Shown here in pieces: positions 35,421 through 44,020 of a stretch of DNA of 64,000 nt. The notes under the pieces were generated by a model. The model did not search any database. It saw nothing but the letters and a program-made list of their open reading frames with translations, and had not been told where the DNA came from. The stretch is from the NCBI RefSeq assembly GCF_013256625.1, contig NZ_CP053908.1, positions 1,426,001 through 1,490,000 on the forward strand, written 5' to 3'. The stretch is from Hymenobacter sp. BRD128. Lineage in GTDB: Bacteria > Bacteroidota > Bacteroidia > Cytophagales > Hymenobacteraceae. Position 1 is the stretch's first letter. Each line of letters starts with the position of its first letter. Position numbers and translations under genes: made by a program.

Positions 35421-36368
35421 ATGAACGAAGTATTACGTGATAAGAGCTTTCGACTGGCCATTGGCCTAACCTTTTTCTTTTTCGGAACCGGAATTATTTT
35501 TTTGTTCGGGGGGCTGGCGCAGTATGGGATAGTATTATTCGTACTGTTGCCCATCGTGCTAGGGGTAGCCCTCGGAGCTATGCCAAAAGCAAAATACACG
35601 CTGGGGGGTGCCCTGGCCGCCACCCTGCTTACCCTGCTGGCCTCGTTCGTGCCCGGGCTATCGGGCCTGCTCTGCATCGTTATGGTGCTACCCCTTATGG
35701 TGCCGCTCATCTTTTTGGGTTACGTCGTCTCGCATTTGGCACGGCGTTATCGGCAGCTGCAGGGCACTAGCAGGCTGCCGGTACTGGTGCTGCCGCTTGG
35801 CCTGTTTCTGGTAGCCGCGCCCACCGAAACCTACTTCACCAAAGACGCGACAGCTACCGTGGCCGTCAGAACCGAACAGGTATTTGCCTACTCGCCCCGG
35901 CAGGTCTATGAGTGCATCAAAGCCGTGGACACCCTCGATGCCCCGAAGCCGCTACTCATGCACCTCGACCTGCCTATTCCCACCCGGTGCGTGCTGGAAA
36001 AAGAAGCGGTTGGCGGGCGGCGCACCTGTTATTTTAAGGGAGGCAACCTAAGCAACCGCGATTTTGGCGGTGGCACCATTACCGAGCAGATAACAGCCCT
36101 GAAAAAAGGCAAGGTTCTGGAGATGAAAGTAATAGATTATAATCTGGTCGGCCGTAAATGGCTCGGCTTCCGCGCCGCCAATTACTACTTTGATAGCCTG
36201 GGTAGCAATAGCTGCAAGCTCACGCGCATTACCATCTACACCTCGGTTCTTAGGCCGCGTCGGTACTGGCAGCCGCTCGAAGTGCTAGGCATCAGGCAAG
36301 AGCACGAATACGTGTTCAACAATCTGGCCCGCGACCTGCGCCGCCGGTATGCGAATGCTAGCCAGTAA
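35421..36368 (+). CDS. Membrane protein with SRPBCC-like C-terminal domain
   Basis: 315 residues. The first 140 contain about four hydrophobic helices (LTFFFFGTGIIFLFGGL, GIVLFVLLPIVLGVALG, LAATLLTLLASFVPGLSGLL, LPVLVLPLGLFLVAA). The soluble remainder (YSPRQVYECIKAVDTLDAPKPLL, GGTITEQITALKKGKVLEMKV, NSCKLTRITIYTSVLRPRRYW) looks like a START/SRPBCC ligand-binding fold as found in polyketide cyclase-like proteins. Function unknown. 42 bp after the permease; possibly co-transcribed. Confidence 0.7.
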   Translation: MNEVLRDKSFRLAIGLTFFFFGTGIIFLFGGLAQYGIVLFVLLPIVLGVALGAMPKAKYTLGGALAATLLTLLASFVPGLSGLLCIVMVLPLMVPLIFLGYVVSHLARRYRQLQGTSRLPVLVLPLGLFLVAAPTETYFTKDATATVAVRTEQVFAYSPRQVYECIKAVDTLDAPKPLLMHLDLPIPTRCVLEKEAVGGRRTCYFKGGNLSNRDFGGGTITEQITALKKGKVLEMKVIDYNLVGRKWLGFRAANYYFDSLGSNSCKLTRITIYTSVLRPRRYWQPLEVLGIRQEHEYVFNNLARDLRRRYANASQ

Positions 36369-36404
36369 GAAGGAAGGAGTTAAGTCGGGAAGCGTTTAGC
36401 TTTT

Positions 36405-36432
36405 ACATTTGTGCAACTTACCATTTGTGCAA
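36405..36432 (+). promoter_or_regulatory. Promoter with direct-repeat operator of the XRE-type gene
   Basis: TACATTTG (36405-36412) matches the -7 element, and CATTTGTGCAA occurs twice, at 36406-36416 and 36422-36432, 16 bp apart. The second copy ends at the start codon. One and a half helical turns between repeats, overlapping the promoter, suggest autorepression by the gene product; inference. Confidence 0.55.
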
Positions 36433-37029
36433 ATGCCTGCTCCTGAGTCCATCGGCCAACGTTTTACCCAGCTCATTCAACAGCTGGGAATGAGTAAAAA
36501 TGCCTTTGCGCAGTCGCTGGATAAGACAGCCACTGTTATTCAACACCTGGTAGACGAGCGCAACAAGCCCGGCTATGACCTACTGTGTAAGGTGTTCGAA
36601 ACGTACCCAAATGTGTCGAAAGACTGGCTGCTGCTCGGCCAAGGACCAATGTTGGTGACGGAGAGAGCCCCTGCTGAGCCGGCTAGCCCCGTTGCTACGC
36701 CTGCTTCCACGCCCCCGGCCGCCGACTTGTTTGCCCCTCCCCAGCCAGCAATTGCATCAGCCGCTGTGCCCCCCGTAGCAGCCGAAGCGCCGACGCCCAC
36801 GCCGGTGGCCCCGGCGCCCTCAGCGGCGGCAACCCCCGTAGCGCCGCCGATGCCAGTGGCTAGCCCCGCGCCGACAGCGCCGGCACCCGACCCGGCCTAC
36901 CTCACGGTTGCGCTCCAAACCCAGTATCTCCAGCACCAGCTAGCCTTGGCCGAGCAGCGCAACCAGCACCTGCTCGAACAGCAAGCTCTCATGCAGCAGC
37001 TCGTAGCGGTGCTGCAACGAAATGTCTGA
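36433..37029 (+). CDS. XRE-type HTH regulator with Pro/Ala linker and coiled coil
   Basis: 198 residues. N-terminal HTH_3-like domain (IGQRFTQLIQQLGMSKNAFAQSLDKTATVIQHLVDERNKP) with the Bacteroidetes phage-repressor-like tail NVSKDWLLLGQGPM. A linker of about 85 residues made mostly of Pro, Ala, Thr and Val follows, then a Gln/Leu-rich helix (LQHQLALAEQRNQHLLEQQALMQQLV) that can form a coiled coil for dimerisation. No protease or ligand domain. The ATG at 36433 is chosen over an upstream TTG, because the promoter lies between them. Confidence 0.85.
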   Translation: MPAPESIGQRFTQLIQQLGMSKNAFAQSLDKTATVIQHLVDERNKPGYDLLCKVFETYPNVSKDWLLLGQGPMLVTERAPAEPASPVATPASTPPAADLFAPPQPAIASAAVPPVAAEAPTPTPVAPAPSAAATPVAPPMPVASPAPTAPAPDPAYLTVALQTQYLQHQLALAEQRNQHLLEQQALMQQLVAVLQRNV

Positions 37030-37112
37030 ACCGCGGATGCTTCGGATTCAGCGGATTTTAGAGACAATTATTTTTGTGTCATTGGCTAGCCCCCGCCAGT
37101 GAAGGCAAATAA

Positions 37113-37166
37113 CCATCCTAAACCAACAAGGCCACCCGTGGGGGTGGCCTTGTTGGTTTAGGATGG
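37113..37166. terminator. 25-bp perfect hairpin between convergent genes
   Basis: CCATCCTAAACCAACAAGGC... and its exact complement (37142-37166) enclose GTGG. No T tract on the plus side, but the element separates convergent genes and probably blocks read-through in both directions. Confidence 0.7.
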
Positions 37167-37211
37167 CTTCAAAATTCGTGTAATTATTTAATAATTAGCT
37201 AAATACGTGAT

Positions 37212-38549
37212 TTAGGCAAACAGACCTACTTCCTCGGCCTCCATCAGTCCTAGCGCATTCACCTGGGTGAGGCGCAGCGGCCGGATTTCGCCCACCAGCA
37301 GCGGGTCGTACTTGGCCGCCACGCGGATGTAGTTGGGTGTGTAGCCTTCCACGCGGCCATCGGTCACGTCATCTTCAAACAATACCTCGGTTTCGAGGCC
37401 GGTGTGCTGCTCGTAGAAAGCCCGCTTCTTCTTTTCCAACAGGCTGCGCAGCTGGGTGGTGCGCTCGGTGCGCACGCGCTCGGGCACGCGGCCGGGCAGG
37501 GTGGGGGCCAGCGTATTAGCCCGCTCCGAGTAGGGGAAAACGTGCAGGTAGCTGATGGGCAGCTCGTTGAGAAACTGGTAGGTTTCCAGAAAGTCGGCCT
37601 CCGTTTCGCCCGGAAAGCCTACAATTACATCGACCCCGATGCCGGCGTGCGGCATTAATTCCTTGATGCGGGCCACGCGGTCGGCGTAGAGCGCGCGGCG
37701 GTAGCGGCGGCGCATCAGGCCCAAAATCTTATCCGACCCGCTTTGCAGCGGCAGGTGGAAGTGCGGCATAAAGCGCCGCGACGCCGCCACGGTCTGGATA
37801 ACCTCGTCAGTCAGCAGGTTAGGCTCGCACGAGCTGATGCGGTAGCGGCGCATATTCTCCACCTTCTCTAGTGCCTGCACCAGTTGGGTAAAGTTTTCGC
37901 GGCGCTCGCGCTCGGGGCCTTGCAGGCCAAAGTCGCCCAGGTTTACCCCCGTGAGCACTACTTCCTGCACGCCCTGGCCAGCCAGCTTTTCCACGCGCTC
38001 GACCACCGAGGCCACGCTACCCGAGCGGCTAGCTCCCCGCGCCAGCGGAATGGTGCAGAATGAGCACGAATAGTCGCAGCCATCCTGCACCTTCAAAAAG
38101 GTGCGCGTGCGCTCGCCCAGCGACTGCGCCGGGTGAAACTCGTGCGCCGCGCTGATGGGCGAGGCAAATACCCGACCCGGCCCGGTGGCACCAGCCTCTG
38201 GCAATTCCAGCTCGGTTAGAATCTCGGCCAGCCGGAATTTCTCGGCTGCGCCCAGCACGGCGCCCACGCCGGGAATGTTAGCAATTTCCGCGGGCTTGAG
38301 CTGGGCGTAGCAGCCCACAATGGCCACGAAGGCCTGCGGATTGTGCTTGAGCGCCTGCTGCACCACGCGCCGACACTTGCGGTCGGCGTGGTCGGTGACG
38401 GAGCAGGTATTCACCACGTACACATCGGCGCCCTGCTCAAACTCGACGCGGCGCACGCCGCGCTCCTCAAACTGCCGGCCCAGAGCCGACGATTCGGAGA
38501 AATTGAGCTTGCAGCCCAGCGTATAAAAAGCAACGGTTTGGGGAGTCAT
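37212..38549 (-). CDS. mtaB: tRNA t6A37 methylthiotransferase MtaB
   Basis: Radical-SAM enzyme that adds a methylthio group to t6A at position 37 of ANN-decoding tRNAs. 445 residues: UPF0004 domain with its three Cys (ALGCKLNFSES, NTCSVTDHADRKCRR, IVGCYAQLKP), radical-SAM CxxxCxxC box in QDGCDYSCSFCTIPLARG, SSCEPNLL, HLPLQSGSDKILGLMRR, and VIVGFPGETEADF, plus a C-terminal TRAM domain. The CSVTDHADRK form separates MtaB from MiaB and RimO. A -7 element lies 7 nt before the ATG, suggesting a leaderless message. Confidence 0.96.
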   Translation of the reverse strand: MTPQTVAFYTLGCKLNFSESSALGRQFEERGVRRVEFEQGADVYVVNTCSVTDHADRKCRRVVQQALKHNPQAFVAIVGCYAQLKPAEIANIPGVGAVLGAAEKFRLAEILTELELPEAGATGPGRVFASPISAAHEFHPAQSLGERTRTFLKVQDGCDYSCSFCTIPLARGASRSGSVASVVERVEKLAGQGVQEVVLTGVNLGDFGLQGPERERRENFTQLVQALEKVENMRRYRISSCEPNLLTDEVIQTVAASRRFMPHFHLPLQSGSDKILGLMRRRYRRALYADRVARIKELMPHAGIGVDVIVGFPGETEADFLETYQFLNELPISYLHVFPYSERANTLAPTLPGRVPERVRTERTTQLRSLLEKKKRAFYEQHTGLETEVLFEDDVTDGRVEGYTPNYIRVAAKYDPLLVGEIRPLRLTQVNALGLMEAEEVGLFA

Positions 38550-38556
38550 GAGCCTG

Positions 38557-38564
38557 CAAAGATA
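38557..38564 (-). promoter_or_regulatory. -7 element of mtaB
   Basis: TATCTTTG on the minus strand fits TAnnTTTG. Only 7 nt separate it from the mtaB ATG, so transcription would begin at or beside the start codon. Confidence 0.55.
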
Positions 38565-38579
38565 CGGCTGCTCCGGCGC

Positions 38580-39782
38580 CTAGCGCGCAGCAGGGCCTAC
38601 CAGCTCGACAACTGCCGCCAGCACCCGCGCCGGTGCAATCTGGCTGATGTCGGGGTCCTGCGCGGGCGGGCTGAAATCACCGTGCGCAAACCGCGCCTCC
38701 TGGCTGGGCGGAAACAAGCACTGGCACGGCGCCCGCAAAAGAGCCGGCGGATAAGGAAAAAACTTGCCGTAGTTCTCGCCCATCAGCAGCACCAAGCAGG
38801 GCGTGCCGGCCTGCGCCGCTAGGTGGGCGGCCACGGTGTCATTACTAACGAGCAGGCTAGCCCCCGCCACCAGCGCCGCCAAGCCCGGCAGGTCGGTCTG
38901 CCCGCAGCAGTTTTCCAGGGGTACCGTTGGCCCGGCCGCCTGCTGAATCTGCCGGGCCAGGTGGCCATCGGCGGGGCTGCCGGCCACTACTAGTCTATAC
39001 TGAGGGCCATAGTGCTGCTGCAGGCGCTTGGCTAGCTGCGCAAAACGCCCGGTGGGCCAGCGCTTTTGCCGGGCGCTGGCCCCCGGAAAAAGCACGATAT
39101 ACGGCCCCGCCGCCTGCATGGCTGCCGCCGCGCTGGCCACGGAAGCAGGCAAGCCTAGCGGCGCTTCAGCGACGGGCGTAGTGCCGGCCCCTAGCCAGTG
39201 CTCGAAAAACTCGCGGTTGCGGTCGTACTCAAACAGTACCGCGGGGGTGCTGGGCAGCAGCCGGGTGTAGCCCGCGTCGAGCGCGGCAAACCACGGCCCC
39301 TTGTGGTGCTCACCCTGGCAAGCCACCCGCACCGGCGCCTGCAGGAAGCGAATAAAGTTTTCGGCCGTTGCCTCGCGCACATGCACCGGATAAATGACTT
39401 CGCCCGCACCGAGCGCGCCAACCGCCCGCACTGTTTCGGCCCGATAAGCCAGGTCGGTAGTAAAGCGCTTAAAATCAACGGCGAGTACTTCCGCAAATAA
39501 GTCGGCATCCCAGGCGCGGGCCAGCGGCGCCCACAGCGCATGGGCCACCAGCGTGAGGCGCTGGCCCCGGCGGTGCGCCTCGGCGCTCAGGCGGCGCAGC
39601 CAGGGCCGATATAATAGGTAGTCGCCAATGGAGTCGTTGCGCACTACCAATACGTGGCTGGCATCGGGCGGCGCCTGGCTGGCGAGGGCCGCCGCATCAA
39701 GGCGGCTCAACTGATGCAGGTGGCGCTGCTGCCGACGCTGGCGGCGAAACTGGCGAAAGCGGGCGAGCAAAGTGCCAAGCAT
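38580..39782 (-). CDS. Glycosyltransferase family 9 (heptosyltransferase-like)
   Basis: 400 residues, GT-B fold, probably adds a sugar to lipopolysaccharide core. N-terminal VLVVRNDSIGDYLLYRPWLRRL is the GT9 acceptor-domain motif; the C-terminal nucleotide-sugar domain has IVLFPGASARQKRWPTGRFA, LPGLAALVAGASLLVSNDTV and AHLAAQAGTPCLVLLMGENY. Start at 39782 (MLGTLLARFRQF) rather than 39815, because a -7 element ends 5 nt upstream of it. 30 bp after mtaB on the transcript's far side; both genes have their own promoter motif. Confidence 0.92.
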   Translation of the reverse strand: MLGTLLARFRQFRRQRRQQRHLHQLSRLDAAALASQAPPDASHVLVVRNDSIGDYLLYRPWLRRLSAEAHRRGQRLTLVAHALWAPLARAWDADLFAEVLAVDFKRFTTDLAYRAETVRAVGALGAGEVIYPVHVREATAENFIRFLQAPVRVACQGEHHKGPWFAALDAGYTRLLPSTPAVLFEYDRNREFFEHWLGAGTTPVAEAPLGLPASVASAAAAMQAAGPYIVLFPGASARQKRWPTGRFAQLAKRLQQHYGPQYRLVVAGSPADGHLARQIQQAAGPTVPLENCCGQTDLPGLAALVAGASLLVSNDTVAAHLAAQAGTPCLVLLMGENYGKFFPYPPALLRAPCQCLFPPSQEARFAHGDFSPPAQDPDISQIAPARVLAAVVELVGPAAR

Positions 39783-39787
39783 GGCCG

Positions 39788-39795
39788 CAAAGTTA
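39788..39795 (-). promoter_or_regulatory. -7 element of the GT9 gene
   Basis: TAACTTTG on the minus strand fits TAnnTTTG and lies 5 nt before the ATG at 39782. It supports this start and a leaderless transcript. The rest of 39796-40054 shows no gene. Confidence 0.55.
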
Positions 39796-40054
39796 CGGGC
39801 TACGCCAAATTGCACTCGTCGCCTGAGTTAGGGTAATAAATTCAGGCTGCTGGTTGCCAAATAGTAGCCGCCAGCTATTTCAATTGTGCTTGCCGACTAG
39901 TGCTTAGATGCTTAGTACTTTAGGTGCGTAATCGGCGAAAACCGGTAAAAATCCTGACTGGCAATTTTACCCCTTTAGCCGATTAATTAGGGCTATTTAC
40001 CCAGGAAATCTGCAAACTGAAGGGGGCAGCTGCGGAAAATCATCCGCTCCTCCG

Positions 40055-40062
40055 TATTTTTG
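40055..40062 (+). promoter_or_regulatory. -7 element of glnN
   Basis: TATTTTTG fits TAnnTTTG, 30 bp before the glnN ATG. Confidence 0.5.
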
Positions 40063-40092
40063 CCTTGAAATCAGATACCCATCCTCAATTTC

Positions 40093-42279
40093 ATGGCCAT
40101 TCTCCGCTTTAAAGCTCTCGAACTCGTTGACCAGCGCCAGGCGCTGACTGTAAAGCCCTTCGCGGCCCGCCGGTCCGACTCGTTTGGGCAAAATGTATTT
40201 AATCTCGAGGCAATGCGGGCGAATATGCCCGGCGAGTATTTCAAAAAGCTGCAAGCGGCCATCAAGCACGGCACGCCCGTTGAGCGCAACGTAGCCGACG
40301 CCGTGGCTTCGGCCATGAAAACCTGGGCCATGGCTAAGGGGGCTACCCACTACACCCACTGGTTTCAGCCTCTCACCGGCGCCACTGCCGAAAAGCACGA
40401 CTCGTTTTTCGACCTGAACTCGGACGGCCGGCCGATTGAGAACTTCAAAGGCTCGGCTCTCGTGCAGCAGGAGCCCGATGCGTCGTCATTCCCCAACGGC
40501 GGCATCCGCAACACCTTCGAGGCCCGCGGTTACACCGCCTGGGACCCCACTTCGCCCGCGTTCATCATCGAAACGGTAGGCGCCAAGACGCTCTGCATTC
40601 CCACAATTTTTGTGGCTTACACCGGCGAAGCCCTCGACTACAAAGCCCCGCTGCTTAAGTCGCTGGCCGTGCTCGAAAAAGCCGCCGTCGACGTGTGCCA
40701 GTACTTCGATAAGGACGTGCAGCGCGTGAATACCACGCTCGGCATTGAGCAGGAGTATTTTCTGGTTGACAAGGCGCTCTACGACGCCCGCCCCGACCTC
40801 GTGATGACCGGCCGCACGCTCTTCGGCCACGCACCAGCCAAGGGCCAGCAGCTCGAAGACCATTATTTCGGCTCGATTCCGCCCCGCGTGCACGGCTTCA
40901 TGCTTGAGTTTGAGGAAGAAGCCAACGCGCTCGGCATTCCGCTGCGCACCCGCCACAACGAGGTAGCCCCCAACCAGTACGAGTGCGCCCCCACTTTCGA
41001 GGATGCCAACTTGGCCATCGACCACAACCAACTGCTGATGGATGTGATGGAGCGCGTGGCCCTGAAGCACAACTTCAAAGTGCTGCTGCACGAAAAGCCC
41101 TTCGCGGGCGTCAACGGCTCGGGCAAGCACAACAACTGGGCAATGAGCACCGACACCGGGGTGAACCTGCTAGCCCCCGGCCGCCGGCCCAAGGAGAACC
41201 TCCAGTTCCTGGCCTTCTTTATCACCACGGTAAAGGCCGTGCACCGCTACGCCGACTTGCTGCGCGCCAGCATCGCCTCGGCTAGCAACGACCACCGCCT
41301 CGGCGCCAACGAAGCGCCGCCGGCCATCATGTCGGTGTTCCTGGGCTCGATGCTCGACGGCGTGCTCGATGAGCTGGAGCGCACCGCCAAGCTGCCGCTC
41401 GACAAAGGCGACAACATTTACCTCAAGCTGGGTATCGATAAGATTCCGGCCATTATCCTCGATAATACCGACCGCAACCGTACTTCGCCGTTCGCCTTCA
41501 CCGGCAATAAGTTTGAGCTGCGCGCCGTGGGCTCGTCGGCCAACTGCTCATCGGCCATGACCACGCTCAACGCCATCGTGGCCGACCAGCTCATCGATTT
41601 CAAAACCGAAGTAGACGAGCTCATCGCCCAGGGCAAGAAGAAGGAAGTCGCCATCGTAGACGTGCTGCGCAGCTACGTAATCTCGTCGAAAGACATCCGT
41701 TTTGAAGGCAACGGCTACTCGGATGAGTGGAAGGACGAAGCCGCCCGCCGCGGCCTGGCCAACGTGCCCACTACGCCGCTAGCCCTCGACGCGATGGTGC
41801 GCGACAACGCCGCCGAACTGTTTGCCCGCCACGGCATCTTGTCGCACACCGAGCTGCACGCCCGCCACGAAATCCTGCTCGAAGACTATACCAAAAAGAT
41901 TCAGATTGAGAGCCGCGTGCTCGGCGACCTGGCCGTTAACCACGTCATCCCGACCGCGCTAGCTTACCAGAATAAGCTGGTGCAGAACGTGCGCGGCCTG
42001 CGTGAGCTGGGCCTCGACGAAAACAGCGAGGTGACGGTAGAAATGATTAAGTCTATCTCGCGCTACGTGTCGACTATTAAAACGACGGTCGATGCGATGG
42101 TAGAAGCCCGCAAAGTGGCCAATAGAGTAGAAGATGCCCGTGAGCGCGCCATCCTGTATTGCGACACGGTAAAGGAAAAATTCGCGGCTATCCGCCGCGC
42201 GACCGACAAGCTCGAACTGCTTGTGGCCGATGAGGACTGGCCCTTGGTGAAGTACCGCGAACTTTTGTTCCGGCACTAG
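40093..42279 (+). CDS. glnN: Glutamine synthetase type III
   Basis: ATP-dependent amidation of glutamate, the main ammonium-assimilation step in many Bacteroidetes. 728 residues, the usual size of the type III enzyme, much longer than GlnA-I. Landmarks: N-terminal GSIII domain (FNLEAMRANMPGEYFKKLQ, THYTHWFQPLTG, DSFFDLNSDG), metal/glutamate site NEVAPNQYECAPTFEDANLA, HEKPFAGVNGSGKHNNWAMS, RLGANEAPPAIMS and NRTSPFAFTGNKFELRA, and the long C-terminal helical extension. Monocistronic, with its own promoter and terminator. Confidence 0.97.
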   Translation: MAILRFKALELVDQRQALTVKPFAARRSDSFGQNVFNLEAMRANMPGEYFKKLQAAIKHGTPVERNVADAVASAMKTWAMAKGATHYTHWFQPLTGATAEKHDSFFDLNSDGRPIENFKGSALVQQEPDASSFPNGGIRNTFEARGYTAWDPTSPAFIIETVGAKTLCIPTIFVAYTGEALDYKAPLLKSLAVLEKAAVDVCQYFDKDVQRVNTTLGIEQEYFLVDKALYDARPDLVMTGRTLFGHAPAKGQQLEDHYFGSIPPRVHGFMLEFEEEANALGIPLRTRHNEVAPNQYECAPTFEDANLAIDHNQLLMDVMERVALKHNFKVLLHEKPFAGVNGSGKHNNWAMSTDTGVNLLAPGRRPKENLQFLAFFITTVKAVHRYADLLRASIASASNDHRLGANEAPPAIMSVFLGSMLDGVLDELERTAKLPLDKGDNIYLKLGIDKIPAIILDNTDRNRTSPFAFTGNKFELRAVGSSANCSSAMTTLNAIVADQLIDFKTEVDELIAQGKKKEVAIVDVLRSYVISSKDIRFEGNGYSDEWKDEAARRGLANVPTTPLALDAMVRDNAAELFARHGILSHTELHARHEILLEDYTKKIQIESRVLGDLAVNHVIPTALAYQNKLVQNVRGLRELGLDENSEVTVEMIKSISRYVSTIKTTVDAMVEARKVANRVEDARERAILYCDTVKEKFAAIRRATDKLELLVADEDWPLVKYRELLFRH

Positions 42280-42343
42280 CCACTGGGTTGGAGCCACGGA
42301 CCAGCGCTGGGTGGGAATTCTCGCTGCGTCCGGGTTTGGAAAG

Positions 42344-42372
42344 GGTCGTGCCGGGTGGCGCGGCCTTTTTTT
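42344..42372 (+). terminator. glnN terminator
   Basis: GGTCGTGCC / GGCGCGGCC (two G-T wobbles) followed by seven T, 65 bp after the glnN stop. Confidence 0.75.
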
Positions 42373-42477
42373 GTGCCTATGCTTTTCTAACTGGGCTTAC
42401 CTGCCTTCCCGCTAGTGCTAGAGCGGTTTCGCTTCGACAGGTCAGGCCAGGTCAGAAGCCAATCTGCCCCTAAAATC

Positions 42478-42501
42478 TGCCCCTACTTTTTTAGGGGCAG
42501 C
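42478..42501. terminator. Small hairpin before the GNAT gene
   Basis: CTGCCCCTA / TAGGGGCAG, a perfect 9-bp stem with loop CTTTTT. The left arm sequence AATCTGCCCCTA also occurs once just upstream as a direct repeat. No gene is visible in 42373-42597. Confidence 0.5.
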
Positions 42502-42597
42502 GCTACGCCGCCTGCTTGGGCAGGTGCCGGATAGTCTGGCGGTGGCAGGCGAGTAGCACTTGCTCGTCAATGCCTTAATTTTTTTCCCTAAACCACG

Positions 42598-43167
42598 ATG
42601 CAGGACGATATCCTCCCCGCTAAGTCCCAAGCCGCAGACACGCCCAGCCATACCCCGCCGGTTTATACTCCTGGCGCGACCATTCGGCCAGTCGGGCCCG
42701 CCGATTTGCCGGCGCTGCTGGCGCTGCTCCAAGCCGTGGGCCTGTTTGACCCGGAGGGGCTGAGAGAAATGCACGCGCTGCTTACCCGTTACGTTGCGGG
42801 AGCGGCCGGTCCCGACGACCATTGGCTGGTCGCAGAAAGCGCCACCGAACTGGCCGGCGCTGTCTATTACGCGCCTGAGCGGATGGCGCAGGGCACCTGG
42901 AACCTGTATTTTATCGGGGTGCATCCCGACCACCGCCGGCAGGGGCAGGCGATGGCCTTGCTGCAAGTTGTGGAAGCTGCCCTAGCCGCTCGCAACGGAC
43001 GGCTGCTCTTGATTGAAACCTCGGGCGATGAGGACCAGGAGCCAGCCCGCGCCCTGTACCGCCACGCTGGTTACGAGCAGGAAGCGCGCATCCGCGAGTT
43101 CTACGCGGTGGGTACCGACAAAGTCGTGTTTCGCAAAGCCCTTCCAGTTGTCGCTGCCCAGCCGTAG
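42598..43167 (+). CDS. GNAT-family N-acetyltransferase
   Basis: 189 residues. Acetyl-CoA-dependent acyltransferase with TIRPVGPADLPALLALLQAV at the N-terminus, the P-loop-like motif A in NLYFIGVHPDHRRQGQAMALLQ (R-x-x-G-x-A form), and LYRHAGYEQEARIREFYAVG near the end, the pattern of GNATs acting on small molecules or protein termini. The substrate cannot be read from the sequence. The first 25 residues are a polar extension. Confidence 0.88.
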   Translation: MQDDILPAKSQAADTPSHTPPVYTPGATIRPVGPADLPALLALLQAVGLFDPEGLREMHALLTRYVAGAAGPDDHWLVAESATELAGAVYYAPERMAQGTWNLYFIGVHPDHRRQGQAMALLQVVEAALAARNGRLLLIETSGDEDQEPARALYRHAGYEQEARIREFYAVGTDKVVFRKALPVVAAQP

Positions 43168-43272
43168 CCCGGGTGCCCAAGGGGGATTTTTACTGCATCT
43201 TGTACCGTTTGCAATTTAATAAAAATTATCGATAAATAATATAATAAATTAATATATAAAATACCCCAGAGT

Positions 43273-43321
43273 AACAATAGCGCAGCTGCCTACTAGCGTT
43301 AGAGGCGACTGCGCTATTGTT
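43273..43321. terminator. Hairpin between GNAT and the small antitoxin-like gene
   Basis: AACAATAGCGCAG (43273-43285) and CTGCGCTATTGTT (43309-43321) pair perfectly; inner TGCC / GGCG extends the stem. It separates convergent genes. The preceding 43200-43260 is markedly AT-rich. Confidence 0.65.
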
Positions 43322-43374
43322 GCTGGCTGGCAGCAGGTAGATTGTAAAAAAAACACGCCCTAATAGGGGGCTAT

Positions 43375-43605
43375 CTACCTGGCAGTAGTCCGGAAAGATG
43401 CAGCCGCTTCCAGGGAATATACAACTTCATCGAGCGTCATGCGACCACGCGTATAGCGGTCAAGCAATTGCTGCTGGTAGGGCTCGATATAATAGGCTAT
43501 GCCGTTGGTGACGGAAATAATGGCCGTTATTAAGCGCTGGCGGCTTTGCTCCGTAACAAGCGAAGAAACGGGGAGCGGTTGAAGAGCGGGGGTGGGATAG
43601 TTCAT
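43375..43605 (-). CDS. Small protein with VbhA-like C-terminal helix
   Basis: 76 residues. The C-terminal LLDRYTRGRMTLDEVVYSLEA resembles the 'RY..G..t.dE' helix of VbhA-type antitoxins that restrain Fic toxins, but the inhibitory S/TxxxE(G/N) motif is not clear and no Fic gene is next to it. It starts 10 bp after the end of another small minus-strand frame, an arrangement common for toxin-antitoxin or regulatory pairs. Function unknown. Confidence 0.6.
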   Translation of the reverse strand: MNYPTPALQPLPVSSLVTEQSRQRLITAIISVTNGIAYYIEPYQQQLLDRYTRGRMTLDEVVYSLEAAASFRTTAR

Positions 43606-43614
43606 GCCCTAAAG

Positions 43615-43800
43615 TTAGGGCATGGCGTGCAGTTCAGCTTCCTTTTTTTCGTCCAATAAACAAAAAAGCCAGGCCAATGCGCTTTTTTGCTTGGCAAACA
43701 AGTATTTATGCACTTGGAGCCAGCCGCTATTTAAGGCGGTTTCCAACTCAGGATACAGCTTCTCCGGTGTGGTCGGCTTTTGGCCACCCTGTACACCGCC
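43615..43800 (-). CDS. Small frame without ATG, possibly a gene remnant
   Basis: Sixty-one codons without stop on the minus strand, from just after a TAA at 43803-43801 to TAA at 43615. The product (KPTTPEKLYPELETALNSGW, QVHKYLFAKQKSALAWLF, DEKKEAELHAMP) looks protein-like, with balanced charges and helices. There is no ATG; a TTG at 43746 would give about 43 residues. It could be the 3' part of a decayed gene, or a gene with an upstream frameshift. It ends 9 bp before the start of the VbhA-like gene. Confidence 0.35.
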   Translation of the reverse strand, partial: GGVQGGQKPTTPEKLYPELETALNSGWLQVHKYLFAKQKSALAWLFCLLDEKKEAELHAMP

Positions 43801-43856
43801 TTAGAAACGACTCTAGGCCAGGCACCTTTGCAGAAACTTAGCACCGGGTAGCAAAG

Positions 43857-43893
43857 CAAAAGGCCCTTCCTGGGGGCAGGAGGGGCCTTTTTT
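43857..43893 (-). terminator. Terminator of tRNA-Asp copy 1
   Basis: GGCCCCTCCTG / CAGGAAGGGCC on the minus strand, followed by TTTT, about 10 bp after the tRNA 3' end. A matching element for copy 2 lies at 44111-44147. Confidence 0.75.
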
Positions 43894-43901
43894 AAACGGA
43901 G

Positions 43902-43975
43902 CGGTCTGGACGGGACTCGAACCCGCGACCTCCGCCGTGACAGGGCGGCATTCTAACCAACTGAACTACCAAACC
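43902..43975 (-). tRNA. tRNA-Asp (anticodon GTC), copy 1
   Basis: Minus-strand cloverleaf: acceptor GGTTTGG / CCAGACC, anticodon stem CCGCC / GGCGG with loop CTGTCAC (anticodon GTC), T arm GCGGGTTCGAGTCCCGT, discriminator G. 74 nt, CCA not encoded. The sequence is the same as copy 2. Confidence 0.95.
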
Positions 43976-44020
43976 GTTTTGCCTTACCAGAAAACGTCAC
44001 CGTTTTCCGCTTTGGTGCTG

